Under the pieces are notes generated by a model. That model had not been told where the DNA came from, made no database searches, and saw only the letters and a list, made by a program, of their open reading frames with translations. The position numbers and the translations under genes were made by a program. A stretch of 64,000 bases of DNA from Picochlorum sp. 'celeri' (lineage: Eukaryota > Chlorophyta > Trebouxiophyceae), in assembly GCA_010909725.1 (NCBI GenBank), contig JAACMV010000024.1, forward strand, positions 1,488,001-1,552,000, read 5' to 3'. Below are positions 51,104 through 62,589 of the stretch, piece after piece (positions within the stretch are counted from its first letter, which is position 1; every line of letters begins with the position of its first letter).

Positions 51104-51116
51104 ATTATTATTATTA

Positions 51117-54100
51117 TTATTCACTTGAAGCAGGTTTTATAGTCAGCGGTACTTCAAACTCCTGATCAGCACCGAGGTATGAATCACACATGAGGAAGAG
51201 AGTGAGTTCTGTGGCTCCAGGTTCCTCTGGTGCTGCAAATTGTAGTTTAGCTGTCGCCTTGTTCTGTAATGAGATGCGTTTAATGGCCAAGAGTTGATTC
51301 TTCTCCACGTCGCCGACGACGAGCCACCAGTTCTCGTCCTTTCTTCCTGGATACAGGGGAGCGTTGACTGGGGATGACCCTTGCTCTCCTGCACCTTCCC
51401 TCTCCAATGATACGGTTATCAACACGGGATCTCCGGCCTCGATATCACCCTTGTTCGCGACTTCAAAGTCGACTCCAATATCTGGATAGCGTGCCAACCA
51501 ACTATTGGCAGCGGCCATCTGCTCTTCTGTCAGCTGTAATGCTTCTTCTCTCTCATCCTCAGTCATCTCTGCAATGTCAAATATTGTTTCCGATCCGTTA
51601 GCCATGGCTGTTTTCGCCACTTCTCGGGTGACTCCAGGAATTTGCATGAGGACTGGGTCCTTTTGCCATAGGGACTGAGTGATCATCTGGCTCAGTTCCA
51701 TTGTTGCCAGGGCTGGATTCAGCCATCCAGAGGAAGATATCACATCAACCATTGCCTGCAGTAATTTTGGAGCAGCCAACACTGCTTTTTTCGTGTCATA
51801 CTTGAAATCTGCATTCACTCGCGTTCTGGATATGTGTGCCTGAAGAAGTGCATTGACCTTTGTATGGGGGTCTGCATATCTTGGTTTCTCCACAGACAGT
51901 GGTGCATGAGCAAGCAATTTTTGGACAGCCAACTCTTCTCCAGGCCGGACATGGAGATCGTCGTATTCTGATGCAGCGGCGAGTATTTCCAAGAGTCCTT
52001 TGAGTTTTGTCTTTTTGCCCAAGGACGCTGCAAAGACTTCCAAGGTTGTATATTTGACGCAGTAGTATGCTGCAATCATGCCCAGATTCATAGCCTCTAC
52101 ATCAAAGTCATTCTCGATGGAAATTAGACCAGATTCTTCCAAATCAGATAGGACACTCTCTACCAGGTCCGACAAGTGATCACTCACATGGCGGTGTGTG
52201 ACTCCAGTCATGTTGTAATAGTTCGGGTTTTGGGTCAATCTCCTGTAATAAAAACTCCATGTGATGTAATCTACAGCATCTTGCTTGTTTTGGACAGTTC
52301 GTGCAACTATTTCGGCACAGAGAGCATCATGCAGTGAGGCATCCAAATGGGATTCGACTGGGAGGGGCTCGAAAAGGAACTTTTTGTAGTACTCTTTCCT
52401 TGGAGTGTGGCACATCAACGTGCACATTGCCCGTGAGTCTATTCCTGCTCTTCCCGCCTTTCCAACCATTTCAAGAAGGTCGGACATGCTATAGTCATTA
52501 GCCATGTGCCCTGTGGTATCATAATACTGAGTTCCCATGATGACAACCACTTTTGCACTCAAAGACAAGCCCCAGTTCTCACCAGCAGTTACTATAAGGA
52601 GCTGTATAGCCCCAGATGATAACAAAGCTTTCACAATGCTCTGTTCTTTTGCAGTTTGTGACTCGTGCAAAAATCCGACACCGTGTAAGAGCGAGTGCTT
52701 TAATGCTGAATCCTTTACTGCGCCCAGGAAGGGCTCAATATCCTCCTCTGATGCAACCCTGAATTTTGCAGGATTGTTTTCCCCAGCAGCAAATGTAAGC
52801 ATATCCAAGGCTGTCTTTTTTGCGTGTTTTCTTGTTGGAACAAAGATAATGGCAGGATCTTTTTCTCCAGCACCTCTAGATACTGCTCTGAAAGCTGGTC
52901 GAGCCATGGCTTGCATGCGAGCTTCTTGGGAGCTGATATCGAAACCATTGATCTGAATTTCAACTGGCACAGGCCTAGATGCTGGAGGGAAATTGAAAAT
53001 CTTTTGTGATGGGGCTCCAATCCAGTCTCCAATATCTCGAGCATTTGCCAGAGACGCAGACAAGCCGACAATCCTGATTGGAGACGAGAGCTGAGAAGAA
53101 ATATATCGCACCCTCGAAATTCCAATTTCCATCGTGGGTCCATTTCTACCTCCAACAAGGTGCAACTCGTCTGCAATGAAAAGTGAGACCTTTTGAACAG
53201 CTTTTCGCTGTCTCCAGCGCCGCGAAAGGGCTTCCCATGCCTGTGGATTTGCCAATACAATATGAGATTTGTCTAGAATCTTGACATCCACCAAAGGTTC
53301 GCCAGTCAAGCACTGGACTTCCAGGCCTAATTTCCCAAACTTTGCAGACCAATCCTCAAATCTATTTTCTACAGTTGCACCAACCGGAGCGACATACACA
53401 ACTTTGCCCTGGACACCTTGGTTGCCCTCGAGCAGGCGAAGAATGGCCAGTTCTGCTGCAATATACAGCCCACTCCCAGTTGGAGCTGCCAATAAAACAG
53501 AATCGTCTGATCCATACAAGGCATTGAATGTCTGTGTCTGTATTGGATTGAATGTGGCAAAAGAATCTTTGTATAAATCCTCAAAGGTTTCATTCCTACA
53601 AAACAAGAAGGTGTCAACAACTGTGGCATGAGACTGGATGGCAAATCCATGCAACGTACTTGAGAGATGATACAGGCAAAGGCTGTAAGTCCAGTAGATC
53701 TGTTGGAGGAGGATATTTCTCTGGAAGGATTAAATGGCGGAAGGAAAGTGGCAGCGTGGCTTCGCTGCCGATCCATTTGTCTGAGACAACCCGGACAAAG
53801 TACTGGGGTGGCAATGGATCTGTAATTGGCAATGTGAAGGTCACAATCGAATCCTCTTCACACCTGGGTTGAGTAAGCAAGAATCCTTCCTGATGGATTA
53901 TGAACTCTGAATCTGCATCTTCTACAATAATGATGAATGGCTCCACATATCCATGGATCTTCTCATCCCATCTGAAATCAGGTGTAAGTGTCAGATCAAC
54001 TTTCAACAGTGTCCTCGTAATGGGCTGGACGTGTGCAGCCAATTCCAGACGAGGAAACTGGTGAATAAGCCGATGCAACGTTTTCCCCATTTTGGGAAAT

Positions 54101-57100
54101 CGAATCAGCTCGCCTATATCTTGTGAGGACAGATCATACCACCGCTCCCATGGAAGTTCTTTTCGTTCAACCTTCATGAGAATTTCTGCAGGGATGCCTG
54201 CAAATTGTCTCAGTGGTGTTTGACTTGCCCACATTCTGACTTGAACACATTTACTCAAAGTCAGCGCTTTGTCAGCCAGATTAGCCCATCCTCTTCTGCA
54301 ACAGACTTCGTACAGACATCGCATCAGACGACCAGCACTCTGTGTGACATAGACCATGTCTGCACTGAGAGAAAGGCCCTCGAGCTGAAGGCGGGAGATG
54401 TGAGCTTGCAAAAGCACGTTTATTTTTGCTGCGGGCTCATCAAGACCTTCTTTGATTGGTATAGGTACCCGATCAATCAGTTTTGCCAGCTCTAATTTCT
54501 CTTCTTCTCTCACAACCATGTATTTGAACTCTTCTGCTTGCGTGAATAATCTCATCAATTCAATGTCTCCCATTGTTGGTCTAAGATGCTCATTGAATGC
54601 TGCAATAGTATCAATTGAGACATAGTAATGCGAAGCAATGCGCCCCAAGTCTGTGGATTGCAAGGCTCCACTTCTTCTATCATATTTGAGCAAATTATGT
54701 TTGTCAAGCATAGCTGCAGCAGTATGTGCTAAATCTAACCTTCTCTCCTTCAGTGTTGGGTCTGAATCTATGGCATCAAGAGGAACTCCATATAGCTGTG
54801 GGTTGCAGAGCATCCTAACGTAAAAGTACGTGTATCCAAGCCAAGACGCTGCGTCATCAATACTCTGCACCGTACCCAGAACCACCTCAGCATTCAAATT
54901 GTTTGCCAAAGTCGATATTAATTGACTTTCAACCGGCAATTGCATGTTGAAAAGACTCAGGTAGAACTGAAGTTCTGAATGGGCAGTGATGATGATTCCC
55001 TCACCAAAAGTGTCGAATTGTGGGCGGCCTGCTCGACCAAACATTTGCATGACATCCAGGGGGGACAATTCAGTCCAGGCTGATTTCACAGGATTGTAAA
55101 TCTGTGTTCCTTTAATAATTACCGTATGAGCGGGTAAATTGACACCCCATGCCAACGTAGCTGTGGACACAAGAACTTGAATGTGTCCATCTGCAAAGAG
55201 ATCCTCCACGAGGGTGCGATCAGCCCTAGTCATGCCCGCATGATGTATCCCCAGACCAAACGGCAGCAAACTTTTCAAATCTGCTGACTTTACAGCCTCT
55301 GCTTCAGTCTGCAGAATTTCTCTTGAAGCAGAATCGTCCTTGAGTATCTTCAAAAGCGTTTCATTCTTCATAGCCTCATCCTTCAAAAACCTGGCTGTCT
55401 TGGCTGTCTCTTTCCTTGAGTGCACAAATATCAAGACCTGGTGCTTCCCAGCGGCTTCCATAACTTTGTCGTAACATATTTCGTTCATCAGCTGGAAGCG
55501 CTGCAATGGCTTTTTTACTGTCACCCCAATGTATTGCTGAGCAAGGGGACAAGGCCTAAATGAGTTGTCAAAATGGAAGAGACCCTTCTCAGGCGAGACA
55601 CGAAGGAATGCTGCCACATCCTCGTAATTTGGCAGCGTGGCTGAGAGTCCCACCAGGCGCACCATCTCTTGAGTGCTCTCTATTTGTCGGAGAGTCCTAG
55701 CGACAAGGCACTCTAGCACAGGACCTCTTGTATCATGCAGCAGATGAATTTCATCAATAATCACGAGTTTCACTAGCTGTGTATAGGCTCGTTCTCCTGA
55801 TTTTCTCGTGATAATATCCCATTTCTCTGGAGTCACAATAATCAGCTGGGTCTCCTCAATCTCTGATTTCGTCAAAGAAATATCTCCTGTCAGCTCCCTG
55901 ACTTTGATGCCGTATGGTTCAAGCCGTTTAGAAAAATTACCCACCATTTCAGCAACCAATGCTTTCATTGGAGCCACGTATATCATCTTGAATGCACTGG
56001 TATCAATAGTTCCATCTCCTTTGCGATGCATTCCAATCTCGTGAAGCATGGAGAGCATCGCCACGTTCGTCTTCCCCGCACCAGTAGGGGCACAGACAAG
56101 CATGTTCTCAGAAGAAAAGAGCGCGGTGTCATATACTTGAGATTGAATTCTATTGAGACTCTTCATTCCTTTGAACCCAGGCTGAGCCCACTCAGGAAGC
56201 TCCTTTATCGCTTTTAACTTTTCACCTTTTGCAAAAGGCTTGGCTTTCAGTGCTGGAACATGAACTTCTTCATAGCCTTTGTGCACAGTTCTGTACGACC
56301 CTTGAGGCAATGAGGTAGACTTGTTTGAGTTTAAATGACCTTCCTCTGCAAATTTCAGCGATTCCAAGTCCAATATCTTTCTGTTAGACACACCTTCATT
56401 TGAGATCCCTTCCTGAAACCCATTTTCCTGGCTTCTAAGCTTCCTAGCCTCCTCCCTGATGGATCTCTCCACAGCAGTCTCTCTGTCTCGTGCTGATGCC
56501 CGAGTCCCCTTCAGTTCGTTCAGAACAGCCTTGCCGTTTGCAGTCAGTCCCATCTCGTCCTCTATTTGTTTTCTTTCTGTTTCATTCTCCGCCCTTCCTA
56601 GCCTCATACACCACACAATACGATCTTTATTGATGATGAGTTCTTTGACCAGATCAAACCTCTCAAAATCCAGCAACATGACCAACTTGTTTTCCATTTC
56701 TCTTGTATCACTGGATTGTAACTCTTGGAAAACTTGCTCGGCCAATTGCTGTGCTTGTGTTGCATCCAAATCATCGTAACGCCTTGAAATACGGCGCTGA
56801 AGCCAGAATGCATCAATCTCCTGGGCTGGGATGGTAGATCCACCACCCATTTGCCCATCAATCTCCATCTCATCCCCTCCATCAGCTCTGACAGCATTTC
56901 CTTCCTCAACTGGAATATCATCCGCTTCTTCCTCATCGTCAACAATAGTTCTCACCAACCCATCTTCATCCTCGTCTTCTTCATCCTCATCCTCGAATTC
57001 TACTGCCACGCCCAACTCCTCATCCATTTCATGGCCCCCGACTGCGACAGACGCTGCAATCGCTTCCTCAGACGTAAAATCGTTTATCAATTTCCCGATC

Positions 57101-57805
57101 GCCACGAACTCGGAGAACTTCTCATCGGACACCTGCCCAAGCAACTTGCCTACTTCAGCCTGTCGCTCAGGGTCTCTGAGCGAGTCATTCTTAAGTGTCG
57201 CCAAAATCTCATCAGCTGCCCCACATAAAACATCATGAGGAGCATCCCCAAATTGACTACGTATCGACGACAATAAAGCTTCGTACGCGGCTTTAGTCTC
57301 CTTTGTCTTGGGCCTATAAAGCCCAGCAGTCTCCATGTCCAGCACACTCATAGCAGTCCCAGGCCTCGCCCTTTTCGCACTGAAATCTTCACTCTGACCT
57401 TTTTTGGCCCTTTTAGACGATCCTTTACCATTTTTAATCGCTTCTGGCTTGGTCTGCTGCACCCTATCGCCCATATTCCCAGCCATATTACCCCACAAGC
57501 TTTGAGCACTTCCGTCTGGTTCCTTTCCTCCTCGAGTTCGTTGCTCTGCGGTGAGGACTAAATTCGAGTTCTGCAAACATTAAAGAAACAAATATTATCA
57601 ACAGTGAAGCTTCAACCTGCAATGACGCTTCGGATGCGACCCAATGCTGACAAACATCAGACTTGGCCATACCAAACGCAGCAGGGGACACACTCATGTC
57701 AATACATAAGTCATACAACAGTATAAAACGTACCGCCATGTAGTCATACTGCTTATACCTCGCGAAATCCTCCGCTCGGGAGGATTTCTTATCAGCCCCG
57801 ACCAT
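51117..57805 (-). CDS. BRR2: U5 snRNP 200-kDa helicase Brr2
   Basis: Complement of join(51117..53595, 53660..57570, 57734..57805), 2153 residues, close to the usual 2130-2170. Exon 1 (24 codons, ending KQYDYMA) joins NSNLVLTAEQRTRGGKEP, the conserved start. Introns are 163 nt (GTACGT...CTGCAG) and 64 nt (GTACGT...TTTGTAG). The first Ski2-like cassette is intact: CAPTGAGKTNVAMLSMLHE (about 515-535), VIIDEIHLLHD, SATLPNYEDVAAFLR, MFGRAGRPQFDTFGEG, then winged helix and Sec63 unit (LLQAHISRLQLEGLSL). The second joint PLPVSSLKNETFEDLYKD leads to a degenerate second cassette (AAPTGSGLYIAAEL, IADELHLVGG, MVGKAGRAG). Brr2 unwinds U4/U6 during spliceosome activation. Confidence 0.96.
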
Positions 57806-57890
57806 GCGGCCTTTCCTCGTGTACTATTAAGCCTCAAGAGGTTGGACTGTAGTATTTACGACACTTGTATACTATTTTAAAAATTTTAAC

Positions 57891-58022
57891 AGCCTGCATG
57901 GACAGGCTATCAAGGTGTATGGCTTACATGCAGAATGCATACATACATCACAGCAGCAGTATGGAGAGAAAAGAGCATGGAGCCTTTCCTGAAAGGCCTC
58001 GATCAAGGCATACATGTATGCC
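57891..58022. repeat. three inverted repeats in the BRR2 promoter / Cys-rich gene 3' region
   Basis: AGCCTG/CAGGCT hairpin at 57891-57908 (6-bp stem); GCCTTTC/GAAAGGC at 57982-57997 (tight stem); GGCATACATGTATGCC at 58007-58022, a perfect 16-bp palindrome. They lie between BRR2 and the Cys-rich gene; function unknown. Confidence 0.6.
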
Positions 58023-58057
58023 AAACATGCATCCAAGCTTCTTCTTGCTAAAAAGCT

Positions 58058-58472
58058 TCACACTCCAAGCTCTGCCTTGGCTTTTTCGATCTCTGCTTTG
58101 GACTTTTCCAGCTCTGCCTTTGATGATTCCATCTTTTCCTGAATCGATTCCGCAAGTGGAGCTGGAGCAACCTTTTTGACGCAATCCTTGGTAACTCCAC
58201 CGCAATCACAGCTGCATTTGAAGTCATCCCCAGTGATGTTTGCATCGCAGTCCTTGGAAGGACAGACAAAGCAATATCCATCCTTGAACAACGGGCATGC
58301 GGAATCCCCGGTTATGGAGGTATCACCAATAATCACCTCCCCAGCTGCACATATAGTAGACGAAATAGTCTTTCTAAATGTTCATCATTACGTCAGCGCT
58401 TCGTTCATACAACGCACCAGCCAAGACGACAGCCATAAGCATGGCCATCAGCATGAACCCAGCGTATTTCAT
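58058..58472 (-). CDS. small secreted Cys-rich protein with C-terminal coiled coil
   Basis: Complement of join(58058..58344, 58418..58472), 113 residues. Exon 1 encodes a Met-rich signal peptide (MKYAGFMLMAMLMAVVLA); the 73-nt intron (GTGCGT...TGTGCAG, phase 1) sits exactly at its end, giving A-GEVIIGDTS. The middle has eight Cys in a regular spread (CPLFKDGYCFVCPSKDCD, FKCSCDCGGVTKDC). The last 30 residues are an amphipathic Lys/Glu heptad helix (MESSKAELEKSKAEIEKAKAEL). No known family recognised; the layout suggests a disulfide-bonded extracellular or luminal protein. Confidence 0.72.
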
Positions 58473-58617
58473 GATTCCTGTTCAATTTTTTGGCAAATGT
58501 TTTCAACCGTATGCAAGAAGATTTATTTGTGATTTATTCTCTGATTTTGTAGGGTTGGATTATTAATATCATGATGATCTCCATCCAAGAGGACTCATGG
58601 GCTGGGCAGCCATTCCG

Positions 58618-58640
58618 GTCCATGCAATGCTTGCATGGAC
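58618..58640. repeat. 10-bp-stem hairpin
   Basis: GTCCATGCAA at 58618-58627 and its exact complement TTGCATGGAC at 58631-58640 are separated by TGC. The stem is perfect. It could be a cruciform, RNA hairpin in a 5' UTR, or protein-binding site. Confidence 0.85.
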
Positions 58641-58715
58641 ATGGGTGAGCACCTCGGGTCAATCGACAAGTAGGACGCGGATAAGCGCGTTGGTCGATCA
58701 ACAGTCGGTTCCATA

Positions 58716-58743
58716 TGGATGCATCCATAGACGTGGCCACGTC
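58716..58743. promoter_or_regulatory. palindromes TGGATGCATCCA and GACGTGGCCACGTC (ACGTGGC core)
   Basis: TGGATGCATCCA (58716-58727, 12 bp) and GACGTGGCCACGTC (58730-58743, 14 bp) are perfect palindromes 2 bp apart, about 80 bp before the lipocalin ATG. The second holds ACGTGGC on both strands, the core bound by plant bZIP factors (G-box/ABRE class). Binding here is inference. Confidence 0.55.
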
Positions 58744-58823
58744 GACCACATATATTCGTAGAGCACCGTGAGGTATAGTACATTGTCGATTAAATCAATA
58801 CACTCGTGAAATCAGTCCAAAAT

Positions 58824-59561
58824 ATGAGAGGATACTTGCTTGCTGTCTTATTGCTCAGTGCCACATCCTACGGAGCGGCAGAGTGCCCTCCTCCTGGCTT
58901 TGATTCCGTGTCCCCTGATGTGTTTGATCTGGACGCGTACATCGCCAAGCCTTGGTATATCCAAGAGCAAATCCCTGTTGCGTACCAAACTGTGGATCAG
59001 TTGTATTGCGTCCGTGCTGCCTATCAGAGATTGGAGGACGACCTCGTCCAGGTCTATAATTATGCCAATCAGGTGCGCATTTTATGTTGCAATCAACCAT
59101 GGACGTACAGTAGTTGATGATTTTTGAACAATGTACGCATGCAGGGAGAAGTGAACGGGCCAAACCAAGTCACAGACGATAGCTTCAAGCTCTTGGGAGA
59201 AATTCCTGATCTGAGTGACCCTGCCAAGCTTCAGGTGGGTATTTCAGGTCCATTCGGCAATGGACCAATCTTTTCAGGACCATACTGGGTTGTGGCTATC
59301 GACGAGACGGATATCACCGACCCTCAGTGGGCTATTGTCACAGGTGGACCACCAACTGTGGAGTCTAATGGTGCCTGCCTGTTTGAGTCCGCAGGATTCA
59401 ATGGAGACGGGTTCTGGCTCTTCTCAAGGAAACCTGTTGATCCAGAGAACACTGCGCTGATGAGAGAGAAGGCCGCAGATCTTGGGCTCGACGTCTCGGC
59501 ACTGTTGCCTGTTGAGCAGGAGGGCTGCAATTATGACGGGGCCTTCACCCCATCGAATTAG
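58824..59561 (+). CDS. secreted or luminal lipocalin
   Basis: join(58824..59072, 59145..59561), 221 residues; 72-nt intron GTGCGC...CATGCAG, phase 0. A signal peptide (RGYLLAVLLLSATSYGAAE) precedes the mature start CPPPGFDSV. The lipocalin lead motif is DAYIAKPWYIQEQIPVAYQ (a G-x-W variant with Pro-Trp), followed by LYCVRAAYQR, the mid strands (VGISGPFGNGPIFSGPYWVVAIDE, a TDxxxxY-like strand) and WLFSRKPVDPENTALMREKAADLGLDVSALLPV, the typical closing helix. It most resembles apolipoprotein D/plant temperature-induced and plastid lipocalins, which carry lipids under stress. TGTAA lies at 59645-59649. Confidence 0.78.
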
Positions 59562-59644
59562 AGCACATCGACTCCATAAGACCATGTATTCACACGATTA
59601 CCACTGTTAATATTATATATCTTATAAAGAAGGCTACTTAGCCG

Positions 59645-59649
59645 TGTAA
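59645..59649 (+). terminator. TGTAA polyadenylation motif after the lipocalin gene
   Basis: TGTAA 84 nt after the lipocalin stop and only 11 nt before the next gene's start codon. Confidence 0.4.
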
Positions 59650-59659
59650 TTAGTGAGAG

Positions 59660-60537
59660 ATGATGAACAGGGCCTTGTCTCGACACGTGTTTGTCACTCA
59701 ATCAGGTGCCTGTACGGGATGTCACGTCCCTATGTCTCCGTTTCGACTTCATGCTTGTGTACAGAATGCATCAATCCATAGGGTATGTGAGAGATGTCCA
59801 TAGCAAGGTGCATACGTGTGATCTGATCGTTGTTTCGCATCATGTTGCAGCAGGTGGGGAATTCCACGGGATCAAAACCGATTGGGTGTCGAGTTGGATC
59901 TCGATTCTCTCATACGATACATGGATCTGCTGTGATGACATGTGCGACGGGTGTGCTCGCATCTGCTGAGTTCACGCCTTCAGAGCAAGACAAGCTTCAG
60001 CTGGGAACAGCGTTGCGGAACATTGGGTGGCTGTCGTTCTGGAGTCAGCTCATACTGTCTACAGTATCTGGTGTGGTTTTATTGTTTTCGATGGGAATCA
60101 CAGCGGGTGGATCTTTTTCTGCGACTCCGACGGACATTTGTACTCTTGTTGGGGTTGGGTGCGGTCTGCTGACGTCCATGTTGTCTTGGACGTGGATTCG
60201 TTCTGGCCGAAAGCTGGAGGAGATGAAGAGCATCAAGCTCCAACAGTGTATGGGGACGGTGCTGGCGAGCACCAATTTGAATCTGTTGGGTATGGGTGCC
60301 ACCATTTTGGGCCTGCAGGCAAACGTTGGGACCCTGGTGGCAAAGACTCTGACCTCTGCGGCCGGGGGAATGTACTATAATCCCCGAGCCGCTCCACCGC
60401 CTGTTGCGTTCGACGTTTTTAGTGTGCAATCGTGCACCAACACGATTATGGCGCATTTTGTAGGGCTTGTTCTGGCGCAGTGGCTGTTGCGAATCCTTCG
60501 AAGATTCATTCAAAAGGAAGAAGAACAAATGAGTTGA
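59660..60537 (+). CDS. TIC21: TIC21-like plastid envelope protein (DUF3611)
   Basis: join(59660..59782, 59854..60537), 268 residues. Exon 1 codes a basic, acid-free transit-like leader (MMNRALSRHVFVTQSGAC); the 71-nt intron (GTATGT...TTGCAGCAG) ends in a tandem acceptor, so one Gln may be optional. The mature part opens TPSEQDKLQLGTALRNIGWLSFWSQLILSTVSGVVLLFS and has four membrane segments (VSGVVLLFSMGI, DICTLVGVGCGLLTSMLSW, STNLNLLGMGATILGLQANVG, IMAHFVGLVLAQWLLRIL), the plan of DUF3611/TIC21 (PIC1). TIC21 has been linked to protein import and iron uptake at the inner envelope. Confidence 0.8.
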
Positions 60538-60563
60538 CTAGACGGCTCTTGTTGTTGTTACTA

Positions 60564-62347
60564 TTACTTTTTATTGAGTTTGACCCAATTTGACTGTTTA
60601 AAAAATTCTAACAAGCGCAGTGACCTCTCTTCATCAACTGCAAAAGGAAGGGCCAGGATATCCTTCTTGGTGACGAATCCTTCTTCTTCCTGTTTCTTCA
60701 TCATGGATGCTTTTACTGCAAGGTACTGAGCTGGCAAATATCTTTCTGTGGCGCAGAGACGCCTCTCTTCCTGTGTCAAAGGCTCTGAGTCTGGCAGAGA
60801 AGTCACGTCGAGCAGGATGCCTCTCTTTGCCCTCCACACCTGAACACCATTTACTCCTTTCCCCTCTGGAATCATACAGTTCTTATCATGTACCGATCTA
60901 GTCGCGTGTGGTGCATCCATTTTCTGTATTTCAGTCTCTAGAGCAAAATTATCTATCAGAATCCTCTGAAGCTTGGACCTTCCGGGTTGATTATTAATCG
61001 AAGGCTCCTTCTTGCCTGGGCCAGCGCTCTCCACATACGCATCTACTTCTTCAAATGTCCTCATGCCCATAGATCTATATTCTTTCAGCTCTTGTATTCG
61101 TGCTCGAAGCCTGCCTTCTATCGTTAAGCCATCACTCAGTGCCTCCCACTGGGGGTGGGGCATATACCTGGCAAAAACTCTCAGTTTTCCTAGCAAATCT
61201 TTTTCTGAATTGGTGCGTCTTCTATCAATCAACTGCTGTCGTTTTACTTTAACTAACCCTCTGGACAAGACGAAAGCCTTTCTCCTCTCCCTTTCATCCA
61301 GTCGTTTATTATAAATTTCAATTAATTTCAGCTTTTCCGCCTGCTCTTCCTCGGTGTCATCCTCTGCAAAGTCTAGCTCTGCTATAAGGTTCTCAGCCTC
61401 GTGATCATACTCAATCTCAAATTCGTTCCTCTTTGCGTGGTACCCACTGTGCTGAGATTCTGCCAATGCCACTACTGGTGTTCCATCTGCTGGGGAGCCT
61501 ACAGTATTTGAATGAGGCGTTTTGGTTCCTGTTGTCGCAGTCGGATGCTCTTTCACCTCTACAGTTTTGTCTTGAAGATTCGAGTCAGAATCCTTCCCAG
61601 CGTCGGCACCTTGCTCTCCAGAGGCCAACACATCCTCATCTTCTAATTTCACACCACTCTTCATGGCAGCAATTTTTCTAGCCCCAGCACGCCTCTTTTC
61701 TTCAATCAGATTTTTAATATCCTCGACTGCATGGGGTGATCGCAATTCTTCCGACTTTTGTGGCTGGGGGAAACAGTCTGTCTCTATATATACACGAAAA
61801 TAATGCTCCTTGCAGTCCTCTGCAGAGCGACCAACATGGCTTGCAATCTGTGGCCAATTTCCCAGACCAAAGTGCTCAACACCTTCCAGTAAGAGCGTCT
61901 CTTCATCTGCTCCCCACCCCATCGTGTACACGGGAAAAGAGAGGCTGTCCACCACCCTGTATGCATGGGTGTTTTTGTGTGGAGTTACCTGAGCACCGAC
62001 AGAAAAGCACTCCAAACACAAGTCGAAATCATCACATTCGTTGCACTTGATCCTCAGTGATGTACTCAAATCTTTCTGACAGTAATCACAGTGATATTTG
62101 TGAATACCGCCCCGTTTTCCCACTGCTCCCCCTTTTTTCTTCTTCCCTCCACTTGCCCCTGCTTTTCCCTGCTTCGCATCCTTCTTCCGCTTGGCATTCC
62201 TGTAATGGATATAAAACATTTATATAACTATTTTTGTATGAAATCAGACCATACGATAGCCTCGCTGGGAGAAGAACAGCGTAATTGGTAACAATTTACT
62301 CTCCCGCTAAAAATGAGACAGACGCACCTTGCGGACCATTGGGACAT
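60564..62347 (-). CDS. ADA2: transcriptional adaptor ADA2 (SAGA/ADA complexes)
   Basis: Complement of join(60564..62199, 62328..62347), 551 residues. Exon 1 is 20 nt (MSQWSA); the 128-nt intron (GTGCGT...ATTACAG, phase 2) restores Arg 7. The ZZ zinc finger lies at about 42-85 (HKYHCDYCQKDLSTSLRIKCNECDDFDLCLECF), the SANT domain at about 100-150 (WGADEETLLLEGVEHFGLGNWPQIASHVG), then the ADA2 central part (FEIEYDHEAENLIAELDF with RDERERRK-like LDERERRKAFVLSRGLV) and the C-terminal SWIRM (SLRLLEFFKQSNW). ADA2 activates the GCN5 histone acetyltransferase in the nucleus. It converges on TIC21, 26 bp between stops. Confidence 0.94.
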
Positions 62348-62589
62348 GATGCTATACTTGTTAATCTAATTTTTTAGATAATATTCAGGCGGTTACTGAG
62401 CATCCGCAAAACGCTTCGCAGCGTGACTTGCATTGCATTAGTATACACTTTGACCCTATCAAATGAACCTTTCGATGGGAGCAGGAGTGTCGTTATCAGG
62501 TGATCTGGATGAGGCAGAGTCCTCTTGCACACGGTAGAGCCATGGGCAATGTGCCCTGATGGACACTCTTATTAACAATTCAAACAAAA

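Larger units (their letters stand above)
58473..58823. other. divergent promoter region with strong palindromes
   Basis: A 351-bp spacer between the Cys-rich gene and the lipocalin gene. It carries a 10-bp-stem hairpin and two perfect palindromes (listed separately). No coding potential seen. Confidence 0.55.
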
